Source of the DNA: Saccharospirillum salsuginis
GTDB lineage: Bacteria; Pseudomonadota; Gammaproteobacteria; Pseudomonadales; Natronospirillaceae
Length of the DNA stretch: 64,000 nt
Reading direction: 5' to 3'
Assembly: GCF_014651855.1 (NCBI RefSeq)
Contig: NZ_BMXR01000002.1
Span: forward strand, 347,730 to 411,729
Shown piece by piece: positions 20,284-28,581 of this stretch. Every line of letters starts with the position of its first letter. Within the stretch, counting starts at the first letter, position 1. Under the pieces are notes generated by a model, which was not told the DNA's origin, did no database searches, and saw nothing but the letters and a program-made list of their open reading frames with translations. The position numbers and the translations under genes are program-made.

Positions 20284-21525
20284 ATGAAACCGCTTCCTGT
20301 TGCGAACAACCGCAACCAGTGGTTGAATGTCAAACCTATGAAGTCATTGGCTGATACGGATGTGAAAAGCTCGTCCTTCTGGTTGCGTCATCCCGACCCG
20401 ACCCAGGCTGCCGTGCATCTCGCACTGCAATGGCTGGCCTATGTCTATCCCGAAAGCGAAGCGCACCTGGCCGCCACCCTGCGCCAGGCTTTGCCGTATT
20501 CCGACCCCGAACTCAACACCCGCTGGCGCGACTTCCTCGAACAACACGACATCGACGACCACGTCGAAGCACTGCGCTGGCTGTCCAAAACCCTCTCCTG
20601 GGAACAGGTTCCCTTCCTGGTCGAAAGCTGCTGGCGATTGCTGCTCGTCTCGCACGACATGCCCAGCCATGTCCCGCTGGCACTGCGTCTGATGGCCCGC
20701 ATCCTCGACGTGCCCGAATTTCAGGTGCTGGAGATCGGCCAGCAGGTCCAACGTGAAGTCCAGGACGAGGACTCGGACGTCGAACGGGCACCATTGCTGC
20801 CGGACGATCCCCGTTACCTCGATCGTGTCGAATGGCGTCTGTACGGCGTCAGCGACCCGGTGCGACCCAGCCGTGCGGAGCCCGAGCAAAGGAGCGACAG
20901 CGGCGGCTGGCGTCAGTTTACAATTTTTCTCGCCGGTATCCTGGTCGGTGCCGGCTTGCTCGGCTTCCTGGTCTGGGGCCCCATGCAACTGGGGCGCCAA
21001 CCGGTGCCGAGAATGTCCCACCTGATCATGGAGGACGACACGCCGACCTCCGCACCGATCGAGACCGGGCCGGTGATCGAACAACCGTCCGTCCCCGCCG
21101 TTACCGAATCCGGATCGACCGGCGAAACAGCGCCGGCTGAAACCGACTCTACCGTGACCGGAGAGGCCGCTGCCGATTCGGCACAGCCCGATCCGGACAC
21201 GGCCGGAACGTCAGCCAGCCAAAGCGAGGAATCCGAGACCCAGGTTTCCGATGCCAAAGGCGAGGACGCGACCGAGGCACCCGAAGCCCCGGAGTCCTCC
21301 GAAGCATCGACGGAAGAACCATCCGAGGAAGTGTTGATGACCATCACCGCCTCGGTGCTGAATGTCCGCGCGGAACCCTCTCTGGAGGCCGAAGTGGTGA
21401 TGAAATTGGGCGCCGGCGCCCAGGTCTGGGTAGATCCCTCCAAGTCGGAAGGGTTCTGGCGGCAGGTACGGGTGGACGAGACAATCGGTTACGCCAGCGG
21501 ACGATATATGACACCGGCGGAATAG
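20284..21525 (+). CDS. Membrane protein with helical N-terminal domain and C-terminal SH3b domain
   Basis: Not a named family that I recognise. 413 residues from the first ATG; a second in-frame ATG at 20338 is equally possible, as neither has a good ribosome site. Residues about 40-170 are a helical bundle reminiscent of TerB-like folds (ESCWRLLLVSHDMPSHVP...LMARILDVPEF). One TM helix lies at about 217-238 (FTIFLAGILVGAGLLGFLVW). A Ser/Thr/Glu/Pro-rich linker follows to about 345, then a bacterial SH3 domain (TASVLNVRAEPSLEAEVV) at the C-terminus. If the N-terminus is cytoplasmic, the SH3 domain faces the periplasm and could bind peptidoglycan. It stands alone after copy 4. Confidence 0.75.
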   Translation: MKPLPVANNRNQWLNVKPMKSLADTDVKSSSFWLRHPDPTQAAVHLALQWLAYVYPESEAHLAATLRQALPYSDPELNTRWRDFLEQHDIDDHVEALRWLSKTLSWEQVPFLVESCWRLLLVSHDMPSHVPLALRLMARILDVPEFQVLEIGQQVQREVQDEDSDVERAPLLPDDPRYLDRVEWRLYGVSDPVRPSRAEPEQRSDSGGWRQFTIFLAGILVGAGLLGFLVWGPMQLGRQPVPRMSHLIMEDDTPTSAPIETGPVIEQPSVPAVTESGSTGETAPAETDSTVTGEAAADSAQPDPDTAGTSASQSEESETQVSDAKGEDATEAPEAPESSEASTEEPSEEVLMTITASVLNVRAEPSLEAEVVMKLGAGAQVWVDPSKSEGFWRQVRVDETIGYASGRYMTPAE

Positions 21526-21532
21526 AAGGGCT

Positions 21533-21562
21533 GTAGGGCGGAAGAGCGTAGCGATATCCGCC
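21533..21562 (+). repeat. REP-like palindrome, second family
   Basis: GTAGGGCGGAAGAGCGTAGCG followed by ATATCCGCC: a short palindrome of the GGCGGA...TCCGCC class found in many proteobacteria. A partial inverted partner (GGCGGATATCGCAGCGCCC) begins near 21643, making an imperfect pair in the gap between two convergent genes. Confidence 0.65.
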
Positions 21563-21715
21563 GGGTGAGCGAAGCCCACCAAAAGGCTGACATGGACTCC
21601 TGTCACACTTGTGCCTCTTTATAGAGATGCTGGTGATAGCTGCGGCGGATATCGCAGCGCCCGACGCCGGGATGCCGGACCAGACGTACCCCTTCCGCCC
21701 CAAAGAACCCCGCGA

Positions 21716-22513
21716 TCAGTCTGGCAGGGTCAGCTCGACTCCCAGCGCCTTGAGCTTCTCCTGCGCCCGATCACGGTAGCGGGCCCGAACCGGGCTGCCG
21801 GCTGGCTTCTCCAGATAATACGCCAGCGGATACGCAACCGTTTTTTCCACTCCGGCGGCTTTCAGTTGCTCCACCAGCCGTTCCTCGGCACTCAGGTCGG
21901 GTTCCGGCAAGGCGTGGGCCGTCTCCACAACCAATTCCTCACCGTCGGCTACCCGGGCCACCAGGTCCGAATAGGCCTTTTGAAACGCCGGCCAGGTGTT
22001 GCGCTCAGGCTCCGATCGCAACGCGAAGTGGCCGGTATTGCGGGCCGCCAGATGCACCGCCGCGTGAGACCAGTGTGCTTGCAAGGGCGCATGGCTTTTT
22101 TGGCAGGCCTCCAGATAGGCCTCGCGAGTGGTCGGCAGCCCCAGGTCTTCCGGTCGTGGAATCAGGTAGCGGCAGAACTCGGCGATGGTCGGTGGCCAGG
22201 CCAGCTCAAGCTTGCAACGCTCCAGAGCGTATTCGATGCGCTCGCGCGAATACCCGGCCAGACTGAAAGCCCACTCCCGTTTGGCCTGGCCGATCGTGGT
22301 CTCGTCGCCATAGGCGCTTTCGAACCGGTGGGTGTAGATGTGGTGCAGCCGCGCGAACAGCATGTTGATCAGCAGCTTGGTGTCGTGATCCAGCGGCGAT
22401 GCATTACCAGTCTGTGTCCCGGATGTTTCGGAGGGCTTCGCGAACCTTGGCCCGTTTTTCCCGAGCAGGGTTAGCACTCTCTGCGGTGTTTTGGGTTCGT
22501 TGGGTGCGCTCAT
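21716..22513 (-). CDS. Phage lambda P-like replicative helicase loader (DopE-like candidate)
   Basis: 265 residues resembling replication protein P of lambdoid phages over its length: the segment LLINMLFARLHHIYTHRF (about 47-64) matches the LxxxxxIFxxLxxxFP region, IAEFCRYLIPRPEDLGLP matches the P-type FxxWCRP motif, and WSHAAVHLAARNTGHFAL plus AYSDLVARVADGE follow in order. Lambda P recruits DnaB to the origin. No phage structural, integrase or lysis gene is nearby, so a host role is likely. A domesticated lambda O/P pair named DopC/DopE has been proposed as helicase loader in bacteria lacking DnaC and DciA; I recall this but cannot verify the match here. The first 110 bases overlap the upstream gene out of frame; about 50 residues before LFARL is also what lambda P has, so this start is credible. 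Confidence 0.7.
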   Translation of the reverse strand: MSAPNEPKTPQRVLTLLGKNGPRFAKPSETSGTQTGNASPLDHDTKLLINMLFARLHHIYTHRFESAYGDETTIGQAKREWAFSLAGYSRERIEYALERCKLELAWPPTIAEFCRYLIPRPEDLGLPTTREAYLEACQKSHAPLQAHWSHAAVHLAARNTGHFALRSEPERNTWPAFQKAYSDLVARVADGEELVVETAHALPEPDLSAEERLVEQLKAAGVEKTVAYPLAYYLEKPAGSPVRARYRDRAQEKLKALGVELTLPD

Positions 22514-23174
22514 ATCGGCCCTTGTTGTTCAGTTGATCGTGCCAGGCCCGTTGGACCCAGTTCAGGAAACGGACGTCCCAACTGTATTCGGCGCGGTCCT
22601 TATCCTGGTAATACTGGCGGAACTTGGCCAGTTCCGACAGTGCGAACGTGAGCGGTATGTCGTGAAACGACAGCAGCCGGGGGAAGTCCTCTGAGGGCTC
22701 CCATTCGGCGTGCATGCGCGTGCGTTCGGCCCGAACCGATTCCCGGGCCGGTTGTTCCGGTCGCAGGTACGCCAGGTCGTCTTCCATCTGGTTGCGTCGC
22801 CGGGCATCGTTCATGCCGTACACGGGTACGCGGTTGGGCGACTCGGTCTGGGGATCGGGCACGGGCGTGGACGCCGGTTCCGGCCTGGGCTCGGCGGCGG
22901 GTGCCTCGTCCTTGTCCAGATCGACCAGGGTGACTTGCCAGGGCGTGCTGCCGGTCGCGTTCAACAGGCCCTGAGCCTGCAACCGGCGCAGCACGGATGT
23001 CAGTTGGGTGGCGCTCCAGAAGGGCAGCAGGCGACGCCGGTGCTCTTCGGTCAGTTGCAATGGCTGGCCGCCCAGGAGGGCGAGCTCGGTCAGCAACTGG
23101 TACAATAGCGCCTCTTCCAGGCCCAGTGTCTCCGCCAGGGCGGGCGACACCACCAGGACTTTTTCGGGAATCAC
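22404..23174 (-). CDS. Winged-helix plus DnaT-like primosomal protein (DopC-like candidate)
   Basis: 256 residues in three parts: an N-terminal winged-helix-like domain (about 10-80, ending RRLQAQGLLNATGS), a Pro/Glu-rich linker (about 88-115), and a DnaT-type domain (about 157-212) with the pattern EWEPSEDFPRLLSF...ELAKFRQYYQ...WDVRFLNWVQRAW. E. coli DnaT has the same DWQPDADF...FIAYWQ...WQQKLARS pattern and helps to load DnaB. It lies immediately upstream of the lambda P-like gene and overlaps it by 110 bases in another frame, so the two are translationally linked. I infer a joint role in helicase recruitment. Confidence 0.7.
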   Translation of the reverse strand: MIPEKVLVVSPALAETLGLEEALLYQLLTELALLGGQPLQLTEEHRRRLLPFWSATQLTSVLRRLQAQGLLNATGSTPWQVTLVDLDKDEAPAAEPRPEPASTPVPDPQTESPNRVPVYGMNDARRRNQMEDDLAYLRPEQPARESVRAERTRMHAEWEPSEDFPRLLSFHDIPLTFALSELAKFRQYYQDKDRAEYSWDVRFLNWVQRAWHDQLNNKGRYERTQRTQNTAESANPAREKRAKVREALRNIRDTDW

Positions 23175-23529
23175 ACAACTACCTCGAACGTTGATGATGA
23201 CCGCGCCCCGGGAAAGATGGACGGATGACGATATGGGGACGGCCGGACCGGACTCGATACCGGTCTTTGTGATCGTTCAGTCTAACACCGAGGTCCCAAG
23301 CAATCGAATGACTTATCGGCCATGGATGGAGGGCGGTATTGGTGCCAGAATCCGCACCGGCTGCCGGGTAGACCCAGTCGGGTGCCAAAACCCGCACCGG
23401 TAGCAGGGTGGCCACGGGGAGGGTTACCCCCGCCTCAGGGGCGAACCCAGCCACGGAACCTGTGGGCCACTGCCACCCAGTGACCCCAGCCACAGAACCC
23501 GAAATTTGAGTCACCAACAATGAGATGGC
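23175..23529. other. Non-coding gap with short imperfect direct repeats
   Basis: 355 bases between divergent genes. From about 23340 it is built of imperfect units: GGTGCCAGAATCCGCACCGG (23340) and GGTGCCAAAACCCGCACCGG (about 23382) lie 41-42 bases apart, followed by two CAGCCAC-GGAACC / CAGCCAC-AGAACC units. Related words (TGGCTGGGTT and TTGGTGCC) recur near 63430. No clear promoter was found. Confidence 0.5.
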
Positions 23530-24408
23530 ATGACCGATATTCTTACTGTTCATCGTCTGGTTAAACGCTTCAAGAGCGTCACCGCGGTGAACGACATCAG
23601 CTTCAGCGTGTCCCCGGGACAGTGTTTCGGGCTGCTCGGCCCCAATGGTGCGGGTAAGACCACCACCATCGAGATGATGGAGGGCATCAGCAAGCCCAGT
23701 TCCGGTGAAGTGCGCCTGTTCGGCGAACCGGCCGATCGCCGTGCCTATGAACGCATCGGCATCCAGTTCCAGAACACGGCCCTGCAGGATTATCTGACCG
23801 TGGAGGAGACGCTCAAACTCTTCGCTGCCTTTTATCCGGTAACACTGCCCCGCGAGGAATTGATCGAACTGTGTTCGCTCGGCGACTTTCTCGACCGGGA
23901 TACCCGGCGACTGTCCGGCGGCCAGCGCCAACGCCTGCTGTTGGCTCTGGCGCTGATCAACGATCCGGATCTGGTCTTCCTGGACGAACCGACCACCGGG
24001 CTCGACCCCCAGTCGCGGCGCAATTTCTGGGAGCTGGTGCAGGGCATCAAGCGGCGCGGCAAGACCATTGTGCTGACCACCCACTACATGGACGAAGCCC
24101 AGGTCCTGTGCGACGACATCGCCATCATGGACCAGGGTCGTATCATCGAGCGTGGTTCGCCCGAGGCACTGCTGTCTCGGCATTTCGATGGCGTCATGGT
24201 GCACCTGCCCAAATCCGCCGCCGAAGGTCGAACCCTGCCGTTTGAGGTGCTGGAATTGGACGATCGCCTGGAGATCCAGACCGGTCAGGTCGATCGCACT
24301 GTCCAGCAACTGACGGCGGCGGGCATTCCGCTCGACGGCCTGCAGGTCAAGAGCCCGAACCTGGAAGACCTCTTTCTCAAACTCACCGGCCACGCGCTGC
24401 GCGCCTAG
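23530..24408 (+). CDS. ABC-2 type exporter, ATP-binding subunit
   Basis: ATPase of an ABC exporter of the DrrA/NodI type. 292 residues: Walker A GPNGAGKTT (about 38-46), Q loop in IQFQNTALQD, signature LSGGQRQR (about 127-134), Walker B LVFLDEPTTGLD (about 149-160) and the H-loop histidine in LTTHYMDEAQ. A C-terminal regulatory segment of about 70 residues follows. It pairs with the permease that starts 20 bases downstream. The substrate cannot be read from sequence. Confidence 0.9.
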   Translation: MTDILTVHRLVKRFKSVTAVNDISFSVSPGQCFGLLGPNGAGKTTTIEMMEGISKPSSGEVRLFGEPADRRAYERIGIQFQNTALQDYLTVEETLKLFAAFYPVTLPREELIELCSLGDFLDRDTRRLSGGQRQRLLLALALINDPDLVFLDEPTTGLDPQSRRNFWELVQGIKRRGKTIVLTTHYMDEAQVLCDDIAIMDQGRIIERGSPEALLSRHFDGVMVHLPKSAAEGRTLPFEVLELDDRLEIQTGQVDRTVQQLTAAGIPLDGLQVKSPNLEDLFLKLTGHALRA

Positions 24409-24428
24409 GGCGCTAGGGAGACCCATTG

Positions 24429-25439
24429 ATGCTGACCCGCATGCTGGCGGTATTCAACGCCCGCAACCGAGAATTCTGGCGCGATCGCAGTTCACTGTCC
24501 TGGAACCTGGCCTTCCCGTTCCTGCTGGTGTTCGGCTTCTATTTCATCTTCGGGCAGGGCATGCCGATGTTCAAAGTCGGCGTGATCAGCGACCAGGATG
24601 CCTACATCACCAAGCCGCGATTCATGTCGTTGAACCATGTCCAGTTTGTGCCCTACGAGGACCTGGATGTGGCCGTTCAACGGGTGCGTCGCCATCAGAT
24701 CGATCTGTTGATGGATCTGGACGAACGGCGGTATTGGGTCAACGAGGAGAGTCGCAACGGGTACATGGCCGAACGCTTGCTGGTCTCCGAGGATCCGGAC
24801 TTCCAGCGGCGCCTGGTGCGCGGTGAACCGATCCGCTATGTCGATTGGGTGCTGCCCGGCATCATCGGTATGAACATCATGTTCAGTTCGCTGTTCGGGG
24901 TTGGCTACGCCATCGTCCGGTATCGCAAGAACGGAGTGCTTAAACGGCTGAAGGCGACGCCGTTGTCCGCGTTCGAGTTCGTCGGTGCCCAGATTCTGTC
25001 ACGACTGCTGATGGTGTTGGTGATCGCCGCCATTCTCTTTTTCGGCAGCCATTGGGCGCTGGCGACCCTGATGTTGGGCTCGTACGGCCCGCTGGTGCTG
25101 ACCATTCTGCTGGGCGCTCTGGCGATGATTTCCCTGGGCCTGGCGGTCGCCAGCCGGACCCGCAGCGAGGAATTGACCGGTGGTCTGCTGAACATGGCCA
25201 CCTGGCCGATGATGGGGTTGTCGGAGGTCTGGTTCTCGCTGGAAGGCGCCCCCGAGAGCGTGCATCGCATCTCCGATCTGTTGCCGCTGACGCATCTGGT
25301 CTCGGCGGCGCGGGAGATCACCACCGAGGGCGCCACACTCCTGGAGGTGAGCGATCACTTACTCACCCTGGCCGGCATGTCGGCCGTTTTCCTGCTGATC
25401 GCCGCCGCCCTGTTCAATTGGGACAGCGATCATCGATGA
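24429..25439 (+). CDS. ABC-2 type exporter, permease subunit
   Basis: 336 residues with one N-terminal TM helix (about 25-43), an extracytoplasmic loop of some 120 residues, then about five helices in the C-terminal half, the ABC2_membrane (YhhJ-like) layout. The ATG at 24429 has a GGAG ribosome site; a TTG three bases earlier is in frame but less likely. It forms a two-gene unit with the ATPase. A GACGCCCC / GGGGCGTC hairpin (25448-25467) follows. Confidence 0.85.
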   Translation: MLTRMLAVFNARNREFWRDRSSLSWNLAFPFLLVFGFYFIFGQGMPMFKVGVISDQDAYITKPRFMSLNHVQFVPYEDLDVAVQRVRRHQIDLLMDLDERRYWVNEESRNGYMAERLLVSEDPDFQRRLVRGEPIRYVDWVLPGIIGMNIMFSSLFGVGYAIVRYRKNGVLKRLKATPLSAFEFVGAQILSRLLMVLVIAAILFFGSHWALATLMLGSYGPLVLTILLGALAMISLGLAVASRTRSEELTGGLLNMATWPMMGLSEVWFSLEGAPESVHRISDLLPLTHLVSAAREITTEGATLLEVSDHLLTLAGMSAVFLLIAAALFNWDSDHR

Positions 25440-25447
25440 CGCCATGG

Positions 25448-25467
25448 ACGCCCCGATCGGGGCGTCG
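25448..25467. terminator. Hairpin between convergent genes
   Basis: GACGCCCCGATCGGGGCGTC is a perfect palindrome in the 42-base gap between the ABC permease and the convergent patatin gene. There is no T run, so it is a possible two-way terminator only. Confidence 0.45.
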
Positions 25468-25481
25468 TTACAGCCCGGCGG

Positions 25482-26441
25482 CTACTTCACCTCGACGTCC
25501 GCCTGGGTTTCCTCCGCCGGCTCGTTGAGCTTTCTGCGCTCTTCGAACCGTTTCAAGGCTTCTTCGCACAATCGATAGCCTTCATCGATCATCGCCTGAG
25601 ACAGGTGGTAGTCGAAGAGCCCACCCATGCTGCGCGGCACCTCGATCATGATATCCGGCGGGTGGGCGGCCAGTTTCATGTGGGCGATGCTGTTCTGCAT
25701 GGTGTCGATCGAGCGGGTCATCAGTTCCAGCAGACTCCATTGGCTCTGGGGTTCCTCGGTTTTTTCATCCTCCGACCACCACCGGTCGATAAAGCGGCTG
25801 ATCGCGCGGTGAACGGTGTTTTGCGCTTCGTCGCTGAGTTTGACCGGCTGCTGCTTTTTGGGCTTGGACTTCGGCAGCATGGGGGTTTCTTCGCGGCCGT
25901 TCAGGTTGACGGCCAGGGTGAAGTCGGTGGTGGTGCGCAAGGTCGGTGCGATCGGGACCGGGTTCAGTACGCCGCCATCGACCAGCATCATGCCGCGATA
26001 GGTGTGCGGCCGGAATACCGAGGGGATGGCGATGGAGGCGCGGATGGCTTCGAACAGGGAGCCGTCGGTGAACCAGATTTCCTTTTGGCGTTCGATGTCG
26101 ACGGCGACGGCGGTGAATTCGACGGGCAGATCTTCGATTCGGGCGTCGCCGACCAATTTCTTGAGGACGTCCATGATTTTGTGGCCCTTGAACAGGCCGC
26201 CGCCATTGAACGACAGGTCGAGCAGGCGCAGGACGTCGGACCGCTCCAGGGCGCAGACCCAGCTTTGGTAGTCGTCCAGTTTGCCGGCCGCGTAGAAGCC
26301 GCCGATCAGGGCACCGATGCTGGAGCCGGAGATGCAGCGTATGGTGTAGCCATTGTCTTCGAGGCAGCGGATGATGCCGATGTGGGCGATGCCGCGGGCG
26401 CCGCCGCTGCCCAGTACCAATGAAACGTTTTTCGATTGCAC
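25482..26441 (-). CDS. Patatin-like phospholipase (RssA-type)
   Basis: Serine-aspartate lipase family protein, 319 residues. The oxyanion loop GSGGARG (about 10-16), the nucleophile motif GSSIGAL (G-x-S-x-G, about 43-49) and the catalytic aspartate in DGGVLNPVP (D-G-G) are all present, so it should be active. The rest (about 190-319) is charged and helical. The frame runs upstream through repeat copy 5, but the GTG at 26441 with an AGGGAG ribosome site is the sensible start; the upstream codons only translate the repeat. Likely cytoplasmic or membrane-associated. Confidence 0.88.
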   Translation of the reverse strand: MQSKNVSLVLGSGGARGIAHIGIIRCLEDNGYTIRCISGSSIGALIGGFYAAGKLDDYQSWVCALERSDVLRLLDLSFNGGGLFKGHKIMDVLKKLVGDARIEDLPVEFTAVAVDIERQKEIWFTDGSLFEAIRASIAIPSVFRPHTYRGMMLVDGGVLNPVPIAPTLRTTTDFTLAVNLNGREETPMLPKSKPKKQQPVKLSDEAQNTVHRAISRFIDRWWSEDEKTEEPQSQWSLLELMTRSIDTMQNSIAHMKLAAHPPDIMIEVPRSMGGLFDYHLSQAMIDEGYRLCEEALKRFEERRKLNEPAEETQADVEVK

Positions 26442-26493
26442 AGTGGGAACTCCCTGAATGCGGTGCTGGTTAGTAAACACCTGCCGAAAACCC

Positions 26494-26625
26494 GTACCCC
26501 GGAGACTGCCGACACTCTTCAGGGGCGGTCCGACGTTTCGGCCGCTGTGAACCCGTCCATGGGCGCTTAACTTCGGCATCCATGCCTCAGATGTCCCCTC
26601 CAGAATATCGCCAGCCCCGGGGTAC
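26494..26625 (+). repeat. Three-way-junction repeat, copy 5
   Basis: Upstream of the patatin gene. Arms start GTACCCCGGAGACTGCCGA and pair imperfectly with the right side ending CAGCCCCGGGGTAC. P2 is CCCG-TCCA-TGGG and P3 GGCA-TCCA-TGCC. About 16 extra bases (GGTCCGACGTTTCGGC) are inserted between the outer stem and the conserved GCTGTGAA; they form a small hairpin of their own. Confidence 0.8.
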
Positions 26626-26657
26626 TAGCCTGTAGTGCCTAGGCTAAGTACACGTTC

Positions 26658-26697
26658 TATAATGATGAAGGTGTTAAGCGTTGGTTTCCAGACCAAC
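26658..26697 (+). promoter_or_regulatory. Probable promoter and operator of the BASS transporter gene
   Basis: Perfect -10 TATAAT (26658-26663) with no good -35. Just downstream is an inverted repeat GTTGGT-TTCCAG-ACCAAC (26680-26697) in operator position. The same half-site words occur in the pnp leader, with a two-base spacer. Confidence 0.4.
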
Positions 26698-26751
26698 TGT
26701 GTATTGCGATCGTGGTAAACTCAGCATAAAACACCGTCCGGGAGTTTTACT

Positions 26752-27663
26752 GTGCTGGATCAAGTTCGCATCCAGTTCGATCCGTCCAGTCTGGATCTAC
26801 TGAATGCCCTCCTGGCGCTGATGATGTTCGGCGCCGCGCTGTCCGTGAAAATGGCCGATTTTCGTTACATTGTGCGCTCGCCGAGAGCTCCTGTGATCGG
26901 GTTGGTGTGCCAGTTTGTGTTATTGCCGGCGGCGACCTGGGCGTTGACGCGGGTTTTGGATCTGGAGCCGTCGCTGGCGTTGGGAATGATTCTGGTGGCC
27001 GCGTGCCCGGGCGGGAGTTTTTCGAACATCATGACCTGGCTGAGCCGTGGGCATTTAGCGACGTCGGTGAGTATGACGGCGGTGTCGTCGTTGGCGGCTT
27101 TGGTGATGACGCCGCTGAATTTTACCTTTTATGCGAGTCTGCACCCTGAAACCCGGGCCATTGTGGAGGCGATCGCGGTGGAACCCTGGCAGATGATGCG
27201 CTTGGTGGGGTTGGTGCTGGTGTTGCCGATCATCGCGGGAATGGTGGTCGGGCAGCGCTTTCCACGCTTTGCGAAGCGGGCCGATACGCCGTTCCGGTGG
27301 GTATCGCTGGCCATTTTCCTGGTATTCGTCGGCATTGCCTTCAGCCGTAACGGGGCTTTGTTTCTGGAGCATGCAGCGTCGTTCGCGGGGCTGGTGATTT
27401 TGCACAATGCGGTGGCATTGGGGCTGGGCTGGACCGCGGGCGGTCTGGCACGGTTGCCGGAAGATCAGCGCCGGGCGGTGACCCTGGAAGTCGGTATCCA
27501 GAATTCGGGACTGGGGTTGATCATTTTGTTCAGTTTTTATCCGGATCTGGGCGGTATGATGCTGATTACGGCGTTTTGGGGTGTCTGGCATCTGGTCAGC
27601 GGCCTGCTGATGTCGGCGTTTTGGTCGCGCAGGCCGGTGATGGGGACGCCCCAGCTATCCTGA
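26752..27663 (+). CDS. BASS-family (bile acid:sodium symporter-like) transporter
   Basis: Secondary transporter of the bile acid/sodium symporter superfamily; bacterial members import or export organic acids with sodium. 303 residues with about nine to ten membrane helices. The family motif is ACPGGSFSNIMTWLSRGH (about 84-101), and EVGIQNSGLGLIILFSF (about 246-262) is the second conserved sodium-site region. The start is the GTG at 26752 with a GGGAG site. The stop overlaps the convergent acyltransferase gene by nine bases. Confidence 0.88.
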   Translation: MLDQVRIQFDPSSLDLLNALLALMMFGAALSVKMADFRYIVRSPRAPVIGLVCQFVLLPAATWALTRVLDLEPSLALGMILVAACPGGSFSNIMTWLSRGHLATSVSMTAVSSLAALVMTPLNFTFYASLHPETRAIVEAIAVEPWQMMRLVGLVLVLPIIAGMVVGQRFPRFAKRADTPFRWVSLAIFLVFVGIAFSRNGALFLEHAASFAGLVILHNAVALGLGWTAGGLARLPEDQRRAVTLEVGIQNSGLGLIILFSFYPDLGGMMLITAFWGVWHLVSGLLMSAFWSRRPVMGTPQLS

Positions 27664-28419
27664 AGGCTGCAATTTGTGTTGCAGCCAGGCGGCTTGTTCG
27701 GGGAGGGGGCGGTCGACCGGCAGTTCCTCCGGTTGGATGACGTCGACCACGCGCAGGTGAATGGTCTGGTGTTTGCCCAGGCGATAGGCCCAGACCTGGA
27801 CCACGGCGCGTGCGATGGGGTGCAGGCTGTGCAACAGTTGCCGAATGGGTGACTCGGGCATGGCGATGTCGACCAGAACGATGGGTTTGCCGGTGCTCTG
27901 CGCCAGCCGGACGATGCCGGTTCGCCAGGCGGGGTCTCGAGCCCGGCCCCAGAAGGGTTTGGCGCGGCTGAGACCGCCGGCCGGGGTCATGACCAGGCGA
28001 CCACCGTGGTTCAGCCAGTCCTGGGCCGCTTCGAACGAGGCGCGTCCGGATACGGAGCGTCGTTGGCTGTCCAGGCGTACGGCGAGGAAGACTCGGCGCA
28101 AGGGCTTGAAAACATTGAGGAAATGCCGGGCGATAACCCGTGTCTCGCGACCGTTTTGGCTGGCGAGCCAGGCCAGTGCCAGGCCATCGAACAGGCCGTG
28201 AGGGTGGTTGCCGGCGACTATACAACTGTCGACCTCGTCCAGTCGCTCCGCGTTTTCGACGGTGATGTCGAATCGGTTGCGGCGAAACAGACAGTCCAGC
28301 ATGCCATGCAAGTCGCCCCGACCCGTACGCCAGGCGCGGTTAAGCAACTGTCCGGCCCAGTCGACGCCAACCAGTTTGAACAGGCCTTGGCGCAGTGGCG
28401 CCGGCCAGTGATCCAACAT
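27655..28419 (-). CDS. PlsC-like lysophospholipid acyltransferase
   Basis: 254 residues. The catalytic block is GNHPHGLFDG (about 70-79), the H-x5-D variant seen in hemolysin-type acyltransferases, followed by GGRLVMTPAGGLSR, the likely substrate-phosphate block. No obvious TM helix. It probably acylates a lysolipid or an aminolipid; the acceptor cannot be named from sequence. The ATG at 28419 has an AGGAAG ribosome site. The 3' end overlaps the convergent transporter gene. Confidence 0.78.
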   Translation of the reverse strand: MLDHWPAPLRQGLFKLVGVDWAGQLLNRAWRTGRGDLHGMLDCLFRRNRFDITVENAERLDEVDSCIVAGNHPHGLFDGLALAWLASQNGRETRVIARHFLNVFKPLRRVFLAVRLDSQRRSVSGRASFEAAQDWLNHGGRLVMTPAGGLSRAKPFWGRARDPAWRTGIVRLAQSTGKPIVLVDIAMPESPIRQLLHSLHPIARAVVQVWAYRLGKHQTIHLRVVDVIQPEELPVDRPLPEQAAWLQHKLQPSG

Positions 28420-28459
28420 ACATCGCTTCCTGTTGAATCCTCCCTGTGAAGGGCTTCCC

Positions 28460-28490
28460 TGGCCGGAAACATGCCGGCCATCTTGTTTTT
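28460..28490. terminator. Hairpin with T-rich tail
   Basis: TGGCCGG / CCGGCCA stem with a seven-base loop followed by TCTTGTTTTT. It looks like a plus-strand terminator although no plus-strand gene ends here; it could insulate the next operon. Confidence 0.4.
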
Positions 28491-28581
28491 ATGATTAAGA
28501 GTAATCTAGCCTGTGACCCTGGCCGGGGCAAGGGAATGGGAAATTGTCCCGCTTATTCGACTGTAACAGGAGATTGAACAC

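Noticed and set aside
21716..23174. Prophage remnant
   Set aside because: No integrase, terminase, capsid, tail or lysis gene, no attachment repeats; only the two replication-like genes.
25816..26423. Plus-strand frames opposite the patatin gene
   Set aside because: Shadows of a well-supported minus-strand gene with catalytic motifs.
26442..26579. N-terminal extension of the patatin-like protein through repeat copy 5
   Set aside because: The added residues are repeat translation; a GTG at 26441 with a good ribosome site gives the normal N-terminus.
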